Below, piece by piece: positions 38,101 to 47,131 of a stretch of 64,000 nt of DNA. The notes under the pieces were generated by a model that ran no database searches, was not told the origin of the DNA, and worked only from the letters and a program-made list of their open reading frames with translations. The position numbers and the translations under genes are program-made. The DNA comes from Podaxis mareebaensis (lineage: Eukaryota; Basidiomycota; Agaricomycetes; Agaricales; Agaricaceae): NCBI GenBank assembly GCA_018524725.1, contig JAEUWP010000207.1, forward strand, positions 434,001-498,000. The letters are read 5' to 3'. Position 1 is the first letter of the stretch, and each line of letters opens with the position of its first letter.

Positions 38101-38243
38101 TGCTATACACTTTTAGCGACCCCGAAACGTCCCACCTGAGGTTCATCGAAAAACGGTGAACGGAAGGCCAAGTTTTTATCAAACTTAGCCACATTGCCAA
38201 GTACACCTGCAGTAAGGAGCAAGGAAATAGCCAGGAAGCGCAT
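35198..38243 (-). CDS. PhoD-type alkaline phosphatase, paralog 2
   Basis: Tandem copy of the preceding gene, same strand. Start at 38243 (MRFLAISLLLTAGVLGNV, a signal peptide), then AKFDKNLAFRSPFFDEP, SGVNFTHSVASGDPLDTS, ILWTRA, the PhoD_N domain (about 37400-37720), SCSQFQAGWFNAYGF, IYESIGNGARIGRAVLG, ITVWDDHEIADNAWKAG, LDTRQYNRDVTD, ADEPRRSLMG, QQIVFSQLVRQG, DAWDGYRANRNRILDHLY, YDPTTGRGAIGVEFAG and a C-terminus ending LKSQVVN at 35198. The last 41 residues differ from paralog 1 at four positions. Intron positions match paralog 1 except that the intron at 33312-33362 is missing here. Same family role; the two copies may differ in regulation. Confidence 0.9.
35665..35683 (-). other. 19-base microexon, PhoD paralog 2 (HANDTMT)
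   Basis: ATGCAAATGATACAATGAC between CGGTAG and GTGAGT; joins to YDPTTGRGAIG. Confidence 0.8.
35922..35932 (-). other. 11-base microexon, PhoD paralog 2
   Basis: ATATCGACTTC between CATGCAG and a GC donor (GCAAGT). Gives QGDIDFDAWDG in frame. Confidence 0.75.
36383..36398 (-). other. 16-base microexon, PhoD paralog 2 (VGYNH)
   Basis: GTTGGATACAATCACC between TGCGTAG and GTGAGT; continues into LVSSLADEPRRS. Confidence 0.78.
36460..36485 (-). other. 26-base microexon, PhoD paralog 2 (QYNRDVTD)
   Basis: Between CTTTAAG and GTGCGT; same size and phase as in paralog 1. Confidence 0.78.
36816..36827 (-). other. 12-base microexon, PhoD paralog 2 (DDHE)
   Basis: GATGACCATGAG between CTCTCAG and GTTGGC. 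Here the donor is GT, unlike the GC donor in paralog 1. Confidence 0.85.
36892..36892 (-). other. Single-nucleotide exon, PhoD paralog 2
   Basis: ITV-TG, donor GTAGGT, acceptor CTACTAG, one G, donor GTAAGT, acceptor CTCTCAG, then GATGACCATGAG. The G completes Trp. Flanking splice signals are good and the arrangement is the same as in paralog 1. Confidence 0.78.
37796..37803 (-). other. 8-base microexon, PhoD paralog 2 (VAS)
   Basis: TTGCAAGT between GTTTAG and GTGAGT; same size, phase and product as in paralog 1. Confidence 0.85.
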
Positions 38244-38554
38244 TTTGAGACCTCCCGTCGCTGGTGTCTGGCGACACCCAGTTGTCAGTACTTATGGCAA
38301 AATACCCACCACCTCCAAGCTTCCTGAAGCTTCAAGCATAGTTCAAGGTACCAAAAACCTGAGTGCACGTTCGTCAGAGCCGATGACTACCTCGCGAAAG
38401 GAGATATTGGGCACACGTGGATATTCAGGACTGTGAGAAGAGAAGCATAACTGTTAGCAAGAAAAGATAAAAGAGAAGTCACGAGGCTCATATATCACCT
38501 TTCTTTGTTGTCGGCCCTGCCTAATCTAGCCCAGATTCACGCAAGGAGCCACCC
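38244..38554. other. Intergenic, with a possible stray exon
   Basis: Minus-strand 38352-38430 can be read after TCTCACAG as PEYPRVPNISFREVVIGSD... to a stop. It looks protein-like and might be a last exon of the small gene at 38555, but the join is unclear. Confidence 0.3.
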
Positions 38555-38924
38555 TTAGAAGCTGGCTGTGGGATTGAATCCTTCAACCCCCATAATCTCG
38601 TTCCAGGGGGCATGTGAATAGGCGTCTCTTATTCTGGCATTCCGGGTTCGAAGTTGAAGGAAATAAACTTGAGATGGTTTCGATACAGGAACCGAAAGTG
38701 TGCATGAGAGAGTGGTGTAATTTTGAACAAGGCCCTACAATCCAATTTCAATGTTGATAGGATTAAACCAAAAAGAGGCTGTCGCATGGGGCTTGACTAA
38801 CGCCAGACTGAGCTCGAAATGAATAACCAGCAACTTGCCAGTAACCAGACAGTGATCCAAAGGACAGGCCAACGAGCAACGCCACCAGACCTGTTTTACC
38901 CTGGACTACAAGGATAATGTCCAT
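38555..38924 (-). CDS. Unrecognised 100-residue protein with hydrophobic N-terminus
   Basis: Two exons. Exon 1 starts ATG at 38924 (MDIILVVQGKTGLVALLVGL) and ends at a GTTAGT donor. After an intron of about 67 bases ending TTGTAG, exon 2 reads GLVQNYTTLSC in the same phase and ends FNPTASF at the TAA 38555-38557. The N-terminal 30 residues form one membrane helix or an uncleaved signal; the rest is a small soluble part with one Cys. No family recognised. An alternative 3' structure may use the donor GTTGAA near 38600 and the downstream exon at about 38352-38430. The join is my inference. Confidence 0.42.
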
Positions 38925-39716
38925 AGTGTGACAGTATTGTGCCGGTCACGTCAACCGTTATCGGTTGTCGCAACTATTACAAAAGTATTAACCGTTGGTT
39001 TTTGATAGCAATTGGCCAATAACTGGCGCTCCGCAGGATATTATTCGAATTTTCTTCATACAAAGGCTTGGATAGTCATTGCGTTGGTGCAGCCCAAGTG
39101 TCAAAAAGAGACATTAACTATACTCCTTTGAGGAATCAGGTATCCTTCTGATAGGCGCGCTGAGGGAGATGGTTTTTCATAGTGGTACAATCCAAGATGA
39201 TATAGCCTGGAGGCGACACGGTCAACCACACTGCAGTTTCAGGAAACAAGCATAACACCTGTGGTGTCATCAATTAATTCAGAATACACCGAATACAATG
39301 TACGGCAAATTTTCATGTTTGCGGCCATGGAAAGCCTCCTTGAGAGGCTGGACGAGATCCTCACGCATAGCCAAATCAACCCTGGTCAATCCCCGGTCAT
39401 CCTGGTCATCACCGATCACTCGCAGCAGCAGAAATAGGGGCGTGTGAAAGTTGTCGCAGCGGCTGCTGACGCTTGTGATAACCAATGAACTTAAACGACT
39501 GTCGCGGTTGTCTGACGGCACATTTAAATTGTTGTGTCATTAATTCATTCGCGTTTTGGGCCAGTACTCCTTACAAGACAAAAAATGGACATTCCACAGC
39601 GAGTGATCTATATAGCATACACAAGACGAAAGAAAAGATACTGTCCTTCTACTACCATAGCCTCAGATGTCGCAAGGACATAACTGTATTATGAGAACTT
39701 CGTGATGGCGCTGCCT
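38925..39716. other. Intergenic region
   Basis: No supported gene. An 80-codon minus frame at 39279-39521 lacks any recognisable motif. The ACCGTT / AACGGT half-sites near 38957-39000 are short inverted repeats of unclear meaning. Confidence 0.4.
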
Positions 39717-40599
39717 TCATTGGCCATCTGGAATGGGACGATATGCTCTGTTGCCTGCAGCCCACTTATGCCCACTCTCAGCGGAAATACCAGTGGCGAT
39801 GACACCAAGGGTGATGAAGAGGCCGAATATCCAGGAGAGGATGTTGAGCACATATGCGGCACCTGCCAAGCAAAATCCATGGGTCAGAGCAACATCATAT
39901 ATAATGGATGGCACGCAACGCACTTGGACGAGCTTGTTCAAAGAGGGGAGCAGTGTCATAGTTATGGGTGATAATTGCGAACGCCGTGAGCTGGCATAGA
40001 GCTATAGCATAGGAACTAAGTTCAATTCCCATCTTTCAAAGGAAACGAGAAGCAACACACCTTGGAAAAATACCAACCAAGCTACAGCTCTCCAAATCCT
40101 CCGCCTCCTCGAGTGCGTACTAACGCCAAATAAGATTGTCACAAGCGATACGGCACCAAATCCAATTGCAACTTGATCAATGTATCCCGCACTTGTCCAC
40201 TCGGCACAGAATGCCCGGTTCTCCTTGTCGCATCGGTCCGTCACACTCATAGGGAAATTGCGGCAATTGTATGAGCGATAGGTGATTTCGTCGTGATCGC
40301 CTGGGCCAGGCAGGCGCGTGACTTGAAGCTCGCATTGGCGGGTGAGACCGTATTCGATAGTGACTTTTGTGCGAAGGGTTTCTGGATATTTGATCACGAG
40401 CCTTTGGGGGCTGGTTTGGATGGAGTACAATGGGAAGAGAAGTGAAATATATACCAGTCTACTCTTTTTGAGGAGATGACATTCTGTGTGGGTCATTGGA
40501 AGGTTGGACGTGAGTTCTTGGGCGAGCTTAGAGGGCGCTCACAAGTGCAATGATAGCAGCCACGAGAATGAAAGTAACGGCGTATGAAGTCTTGCGCAT
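39717..40599 (-). CDS. Four-TM claudin/SUR7-like membrane protein
   Basis: Start at 40599 (MRKTSYAVTFILVAAIIAL, the first TM). An extracellular loop contains VTIEYGLTRQCELQV, RSYNCRNFP, DRCDKENRAFCAEW (paired Cys residues as in the claudin-like loop). TM2 follows (VAIGFGAVSLVTILFG), then TM3 (AVAWLVFFQGVLLLVSF) and TM4 (YVLNILSWIFGLFITLGVIATG), stop at 39717. Three or four introns. Fungal proteins of this shape belong to the Sur7/PalI group found in the plasma membrane, but the exact subgroup and role cannot be decided here. Confidence 0.72.
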
Positions 40600-40770
40600 T
40601 TCCCACTTCTATCAAGTGCGCCAGAACTACCACAAGTGATGGAGGTAGCAACGAAGTGCTCAAGGCAAAAGACGCTCATTGGTGGAGACTGGTCACCTGC
40701 CAGCATCGAACGTGCGGGGCATCATGATTGTATTACTTAAATTAGCATTAAAAAAGAACACAAAAAGACA

Positions 40771-40852
40771 TGTCCCAGGGAGGATTCGAACTTCCGGCTT
40801 CTCGGAGCAGTAGAACCACAACGAGATGATTTAACCACTAATCGACAAGGAC
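40771..40852 (-). tRNA. tRNA-His (anticodon GTG) with short intron, possibly degenerate
   Basis: Minus-strand cloverleaf: D stem GATT/AATC, anticodon stem TCTCG/CGAGA with loop TTGTGG, then about 10 intron bases (TTCTACTGCT) after position 37, and a T loop TTCGAAT. The acceptor stem GTCCTTG/CTGGGAC has one GU pair and one T-T mismatch, and the T stem has one A-C mismatch. It may be a tolerated variant or a pseudogene. Confidence 0.7.
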
Positions 40853-41044
40853 AACTATCAGGTTGGCTCCTCGTGACTTGTTAATTGGTTGAAGGGTGGA
40901 GATTATTTGGTGGACACTTGCGTAGACACATCAAAGCTGCGATAATCTCAAGATAAGTGAAATAGGTGAACCGATACTATCGTAAACTAGTCGTGATTCG
41001 ATATTCCTCGTTTTGTTAAAGCCGGCATAGTTCGTGGTAGTTCA

Positions 41045-43541
41045 TCAGGTTCTCGACACACCTCTCACAACTTCGGGATAGTGGTTAGCAATCAGCTGTT
41101 AGGAGGGAAATTTAATAAAGTAATTTAAGGAATCGACGTGGTCACGGTACATACCCCAAATAGCTCAGGTGCTCTGTACTGCAGCACCTGCGGGTCTTCA
41201 CCCAATCCAACGAAACTACGCGAGTGACCAGGAGGATCAGTGATAGAATTTCATATACAGTGATAATCAACGTACATAGTTGATACGCCAGCTTCGATTG
41301 CAGACGACATTGTCAGCGCTGTGGAGAGAAGTACGGAATGAGCTTCGAAATGAAAGCTACCGAGTAGACGAGCGTACAGCACTGAACTCCGATCAGGAAG
41401 GCGAAGAGAAGGAGTGGAGCTGTATACTGCCCATCCGCGTTATAGGATGGCGCCGTGACTAAAAAGAAGGGATTAATATGGGCATTTGAGCGGGCAGAAG
41501 CACGTTGCTACCTCGTATATAGATGTATGCAAACAAGGATGAGAGTAGCCCGATGGCATAGGCTCCCCAGACCAGCGCTGGAAAGAGCATTACTAATAGT
41601 CAACAAACTATTGGAATATCGGAGACTTACTCATGCCGACCAGCGAGTCGTTGACAAGAGCATCGATACCTGATGGATCTATTTAACACGAAAAGTTCTC
41701 CCGGAAGGCATGTGCATACCGCGGTCTTTGAATAACCTCCATGTATCCTTAGCAGCTGGGATATAGGATTTGCCATACAGAGCTAGCAAAAAGCGTTTGT
41801 CAGATTTGATTTTCAGAGAAAGCGGCTGAGCTCCACCTATCTCAATGTAGGCATATCTACAAAAAGATGGCTAGTTAGTCGACGATGCAGCAGTGTGATA
41901 TATGTTTATATTACTTGTTGAAGTACTCTACCAAGCTTTGGATGCAGCCGATGCAGCAAGCGGCACAACAAGCAAGGCAGGCCTCGACGGCTAGGTGTGT
42001 CTCAGTCACACGTCGATAAGAAACAGATAGGCTTACGGCTTCCTTCCTGGGTGGCAATATTCCGGATAGCTTCAAAAATAAGCCGCAACAAGTCAAGAAT
42101 CGTCACAATAAGTGATCCAAACGCGATGGAGCCCAACGAGAGTGTCGATGCACGACCAAATGCAGAGATAGTTGGATTATTTGGCTATTTTCCATCCCAT
42201 GAGCCTGAAAAGGATTGATGAGAGAATGAAGATGTAATACCATCTCGCCTCCGTAGGAGACCTTTGGACCAAAATAGTACCAGCATCCATATGGACCTCC
42301 GGCAAGAGTAGCTAGCGCAACATTCCCAGTGACTTGAGATGTCCAGAAGAACGCGAACGTCTCAAAAAAGATTAGGCCTGCAACTTTGCCAGACGAGCAG
42401 CTGGTCCCAGTATTACAAGCTGTTCGGGCACAAGATCAGGATTTATCAACGCCTTCCTGAGCTGGGACGTACTCGGGCTTCCCGGAGTCCACTTAGCATA
42501 TCTAATAAATAGTTATCAGTTGCAAAGTAGATGTTAATGTGCTAGACAACGACAGACGTTGCAATGACAGTAAATGTGTACCATCTGGGGGAAAGCAATC
42601 ACGTTAGTCCATTTGATGGGAACACCGCGAAGAGCGGATCACTCACACGGCAAGGGCGGCTTGAACAAGCAGCGCAGTGAACGCAACAGCATAAACGCTC
42701 ATGTGGTGCTTTGAGACATCCATGACGACCTGCAAGAGTAGTGCCGCCAGAGGGATACGCGACCTGAAGCCCCAGTATGCCAAAATTGAGAGGACGGCAA
42801 TGACAGTGAAAATGATGGCACCCGCTATCATTGGAACCACGTTAGAGGGTGAACCGCACAAGAGGTTCGCGACCAAAAATAACCCACAATAGTAACGCGT
42901 TATCCAGTAGTATATGCAAATCCCACTAATGGAATAGTCTAGTTAGTGGAGAACCAAGGAAGTCGTTCGGGGGCGCACATATTGAGTAAGATGGATAGCA
43001 CAAGTGTGACGTGCATGAGGATTTTTGTAAACGCGCGAGTCAACATGAGGTATATGGCTGAGAGCAAGACTGCAGCTGCAGTAATCAACAGAAGCAGATA
43101 AACGGCACTCCTGCAGCGGCAAACCTTCAAACTTCATATCCCGCTTAATCAGAAATAAATGGCGCACACCTGTTCAATGTGACACTTGTACCGGTCTGAG
43201 CTCCTGGCTTGCCCAATCCCCCTCCAAGGCCTCCTTGCGAAATCCAGCTATTCAAGGCGATGCCAGAGAGAGCGGCGAAACCGAGAACCTAGGGTGCAAT
43301 TTGAAACTCAAAAAGATACCTTTTAAGAATAACTACGTACCGTAGCCACAAAAAGGATGAGAAAAATTGGGTCGTTGATTGTCTTCTTTGGTTTGAACCG
43401 ACCATCGTCATAAGGGTTCTTGACATCACTGTCGTAAGGTTGGACAGGTGCGCTTGGGTATTGGGTGTGGGTCTTTGACGGAGGGTGTGGCTGGGAATAA
43501 TTTGGCGTTGGCCCGGGAAATGGGGGGGCCTGATGGGACAT
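41045..43541 (-). CDS. PNS1: Choline-transporter-like protein PNS1 (CTL family)
   Basis: Multi-pass plasma-membrane protein of the CTL/SLC44 family. Start at 43541; the first 60 residues are Pro/Gln/Tyr-rich (FPGPTPNYSQPHPPSKT). They are followed by INDPIFLILFVAT, LGFAALSGIALNSW, many helices (LLLLITAAAVLLSAIYLML; VPMIAGAIIFTVIAVLSILA; VYAVAFTALLVQAALAV), SGKVAGLIFFETFAFFWTSQV, NVALATLAGGPYGCWYYFG, FGSLIVTILDLLRLIFEAIR, CLACCAACCIGCIQSLVEYFN and KYAYIEIALYGKSYIPAAKD, as in CTL proteins. The C-terminus ends GEDPQVLQYRAPELFG then LIANHYPEVVRG, stop at 41045. About 14 introns. Transport substrate in fungi is not settled. Confidence 0.9.
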
Positions 43542-43866
43542 GGGGAATTGGGGCAGTGGTGGGGGGAGGATGGGACAGTGTGTCTGGAATGGTGCACTTA
43601 GGAGACCTTGCTTGTTAAAGTATAGCCGCTGATCGACTCCTGATTTGGCTTAAGGCTAAGAATAGACGGAATGGAACTTGTATACCGTTTTGAGCATTTT
43701 GAACGTACGTCAGACTACATACGAACCAGCACGAGGAGCAAGAAGAGAAGGTTATTAAAAGGCACGTAAAACCCAACCAAAAATCAGCAGAATTATACAG
43801 GGAAATTTGGGTGTTAGTTGTATCAAGTACTATAGGTCACCGTAGTGTCCGCGATCATAAGCTCCG
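43542..43866. other. Intergenic region
   Basis: Between the PNS1 start and the PP2C stop. A Gly/pyrimidine-rich stretch overlaps the PNS1 5' side. No gene seen. Confidence 0.45.
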
Positions 43867-45212
43867 TCATGGTTGTTTGAAGCGTATGACAATGACGGTA
43901 ACATTGTCAGTGGTGTGATGAGAGAGCGCATGTTTGAGGAGCTTGGCACTAGCTTCCTGAGCATCTTGAACATCACGGACAAGTTCAACGGAATGCTGGT
44001 CGTTGATGACATCCCAGAGCTAGTAAATATGGCAAAATCAGCTTTCGGTCGGCGTCGGCAAGAGGGAGTAAGATATACCCCATCGCAAGCCAAAATCAGG
44101 AACTCGTCCTCGTTGCATAGTTCGGTTTCTGTGGTATATGGTGCGCCAACAACGAACTCCTTCATCGACGAGTCACCTAAACTCCTCGTCACAGCTAATA
44201 CACCATTCACCCTTCCGCTCAGGACAAAACCGCCAGCATCAGTAATCCGTTTAGCTTCCTGCCGATCGGATCCCTTGTGGTCATATGTTAGCCGCACAGC
44301 CTTTCCATTGCGGCAGAGCACACCGCGCGCGTCGCCGGCATTGGCGCAGTACAAAACGCGCCTGGCGTTGGAAGGGGGTATTGTGATTGTGATACCCTCT
44401 GCAGATACTTTACGTGCAGTGGTAGGCGAAGATGACCGAGGAGTTGTGGGAGAGGGGATTTTGCTGGAAGAGGAGCCGCCACCGAGGCTTCTGAGAGCAT
44501 TTCGAATTCTGCTGCCACTAGATTTGGACTTGGAATCCTTGTCATCTTTTACATCGCCATTGATTGGGAGGCTGTCGCCGCTGCCACTCCCGCTGCTAGC
44601 GACTTCGTTGATTTCAGAGCTAGGTGAATTGGCGACGGGGGAAACTTGGGCCTCGTTAATGAAAGACTGTTGTCCGTCGTCGTCCTCGATACGGAGGAAT
44701 GCAGTCACAGCGGTACATCCTGAATGTATCTTTCCATCGGACTCCTCACACATACGCGATAAGCTGGCGTCGACATTATGAAAGGTGCGGTTGAGAATGT
44801 CGGGTATTGGAACGCCTGGTGCACTGTGTAGGGCATCCAAGAGATACTGGGGAAGCTCTTGAGTATTTGTTAGACAGATACCACAACCTTCTACACACCT
44901 CATGAAAGTGTTGCCCGCACCATTCGGCGGCGTGTTTACCAGCATGACCATCGAACACGGCGAAGAAACCTTGGCCTCGGATGGAATCAAAATCAACAAC
45001 AAAGGAATGGGCATCTTCCATAGTACGCCTACTTCCTTTATCCTCAGATACACCTAAGGAAAAGGTAGGATGGTTCGTTGATACGCGATTGAGGATCTAG
45101 ATATGGGGTCAATAGCAATTGTGGGGGAGGAGAAATAGCGTACACCATATGTCTCAAGGTCTGCAGCGGTAATGGACTTTGAGCGAGCATTTGGAGAGTC
45201 AGAGAAGGACAT
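43867..45212 (-). CDS. PP2C-type protein Ser/Thr phosphatase with long Ser-rich insert
   Basis: Metal-dependent protein phosphatase. Start at 45212 (MSFSDSPNARSKS). Motifs in order: RRTMEDAHSFVVDF and GFFAVFDGHAGKHAAEW (metal ligands, about 44930-45020), SGCTAVTAFLR (about 44690), YCANAGDARGVL (about 44335), GVLAVTRSLGDSSMKEFV (about 44150), DEFLILACDGV (about 44090), then in the last exon ASAKLLKHALS and DNVTVIVIRF, stop at 43867. About 110 residues rich in Ser/Asp/Lys (44365-44690) are inserted between SGCTAVTAFLR and the ANAGDAR strand, a place usually spanned by a short turn. Four introns. It shares a 173-base divergent spacer with 5MP. Confidence 0.92.
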
Positions 45213-45385
45213 AGTAGTAGGTAAAGGGCTGTGAGGGGGAGGGGGTATTTGGGGATTTTATTAGTGACGCAGCTCGCTTGGAGTTGGATTGACGTTGGGT
45301 GGGCAAGGAGCGATTAGATAATGTGCTTATATAAGCAAAGCAATAAAAGCTTGGACGATTGATGCATGTGCTCGATAACCTGTGG
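45213..45385. promoter_or_regulatory. Short bidirectional promoter region PP2C / 5MP
   Basis: Only 173 bases separate the two opposite starts, so the genes must share promoter DNA. No element is assigned. Confidence 0.55.
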
Positions 45386-46997
45386 ATGTCTCAGCAAGCA
45401 GCAGCTGCAAAGCCTTCGCTCCAGGGGGTAAGAATAAAAGCACGAAAGGGCGCAGTAAAGGCCCAGGCTAAGCACGAACCATCCAGTATGTCTTCATTTC
45501 TCTCCTAACGTCACCGCTCACACCCCACAGTCTTCAGAGACCAGCTCTATAAACACCTCGAAACAGTCCAGGAAGGCGACTTCGAATCCTACGCAACAAA
45601 GCTCGTACAGGCAGGCTCCACCCTTGAATTCCTCAAATATGCAGATGCCCTCTTCGAAATCATCCTCGTCGGTGGCCTCCTCCAACCAGGAGGTAGTTAC
45701 GTCGATGACGGTGCTCCCGTATCCCCCTTCACCATCTTCAACGCCAAGGAGCCGGCACAGGTCGATGAGATAAAGAAGTACATTGATGTCCTCAATAAAC
45801 TCATTCGCAGGTACGCAATCCTCCTCATCCACCTCTCGTACCCCCCCTCAGCTCGTGGTCCCCCGCCAGATACAAATATCTTCAGAAACCACTTGAAGAG
45901 TCATCTCTACCCACCCTTCTACAATACATCCATCGCTGGACACCAGCACAGACAGAAAAGCTCGCCATCGCCGTGGGTCTTCTTATCTCCCAAGGTCTCG
46001 CCAGTGCCAGCTGCCTCCTCAGTCTGACAAAGGACCATCTCGTTAAGAATGGCACGCAAAATTTTCTGCATATGCCGGCATTTGACTCATGGTACCTCGC
46101 ATGTAGATGTATCTGCCAACGTTGTCAGCCTGGTCTTCCGTGCATACCTGACGGACCAGTCCATGGATCATCTCTCTGCCACACTTAAGCGCGGGGGTAT
46201 CAAGGACCTCCTCGCTTTCTTCCCACCAAACAAGCGCGATACCAAGAACCTCGAAGAACATTTCAAGAAGGCTGGTCTTCCGCAAGTCGCCGAGTGGTGG
46301 TCAAAGAAGCAATACGCTGTCCTCAAAGAAGATCTGATCAAGGAATTGATTGATCTTGTGGAACGACAGGAACCTGCAGATGTCATTGTCGCTGCTGTCA
46401 GATCTCGACAGGACGAGAATCCCATACCCGAGGCAGAACTCATCCAGTGCATCTGGCAAGGCTGCATGTCGAACGTTGACTGGGGTGCACGCCCGGATCA
46501 AATTGAGGGCCTCGCCTTGCGGGAAGTTGGGGTATGTTGACATGTTGGCACTTGTGGGATGAATCGTATGCTGATGATAACTGACGTCATATTCAGAAAT
46601 ACGCCCCTATCCTGGAACCTTTCTGCGGGGGTGCCAAAACACAAGTTACCTTAATCAATACTGTCCAAGTTTATTGCTATGAGGATACTCGGATCATCAA
46701 GGCTTTCCCACAGATTCTCAAGGTGCGCGATCTTTCATCAAGCCTCTCATCACGGGCACTGACTTCGTTCTGGTTAGGTTTTGTACAACAAAGATTGTAT
46801 CTCTGATCAAGCAATCATTTATTGGCACCAGAAAGGTTCCAAGCCGCAAGGCCGGCAACATTTCCTCAAAAGCACCGAGGCATTGGTCAAGGTACGGTCG
46901 ATTCAGGCGAAAAATAAATAGCATACAAGACACCGAACTAACCCAATAATAGTTTCTGCAAGACCAAGACGATAGCGAGGAAGAAGGCGAAGAGTAG
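45386..46997 (+). CDS. eIF5-mimic protein (5MP / BZW), W2 domain translation regulator
   Basis: Homolog of animal BZW1/BZW2, which compete with eIF5 for eIF2 and affect start-codon choice. Start at 45386 (MSQQAAAAKPSLQGVRIKAR); an intron follows HEPS, then FRDQLYKHLETVQEGDFESY, YADALFEIILVGGLLQPGGS, YLQKPLEESSLPTLLQYIHR, KRGGIKDLLAFFPPNKR and HFKKAGLPQVAEWWSKKQ. The C-terminal W2 domain has IIKAFPQILKVLYNKDCIS, QAIIYWHQKGSKPQGRQHFL and an acidic/aromatic end, DDSEEEGEE, at 46997. About five introns. The full length and acidic W2 tail match the family well. Confidence 0.92.
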
Positions 46998-47131
46998 ATA
47001 GAATATGCGACCCGTCTTGCAGCTACCGTCCGTTTTTGGTTGTGGCTCCTCTTGTCCACGACACTAGCATACCCACCCTTCGTGATATGTGATTTCCGAT
47101 CGTATGGCTGGAATTTTACTTTCCGAAACGA

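Larger units (their letters stand above)
31420..38243 (-). repeat. Tandem gene duplication of PhoD phosphatase
   Basis: Two complete copies in the same direction, about 690 bases apart, alike in protein order, microexon sizes and most intron positions. Introns have diverged almost fully while exons remain similar, so the duplication is not recent. Confidence 0.9.

Noticed and set aside
43873..44781. 302-codon plus-strand open frame
   Set aside because: It is exactly antisense to the PP2C exon that carries all the phosphatase motifs; its own product is low complexity with no domain.
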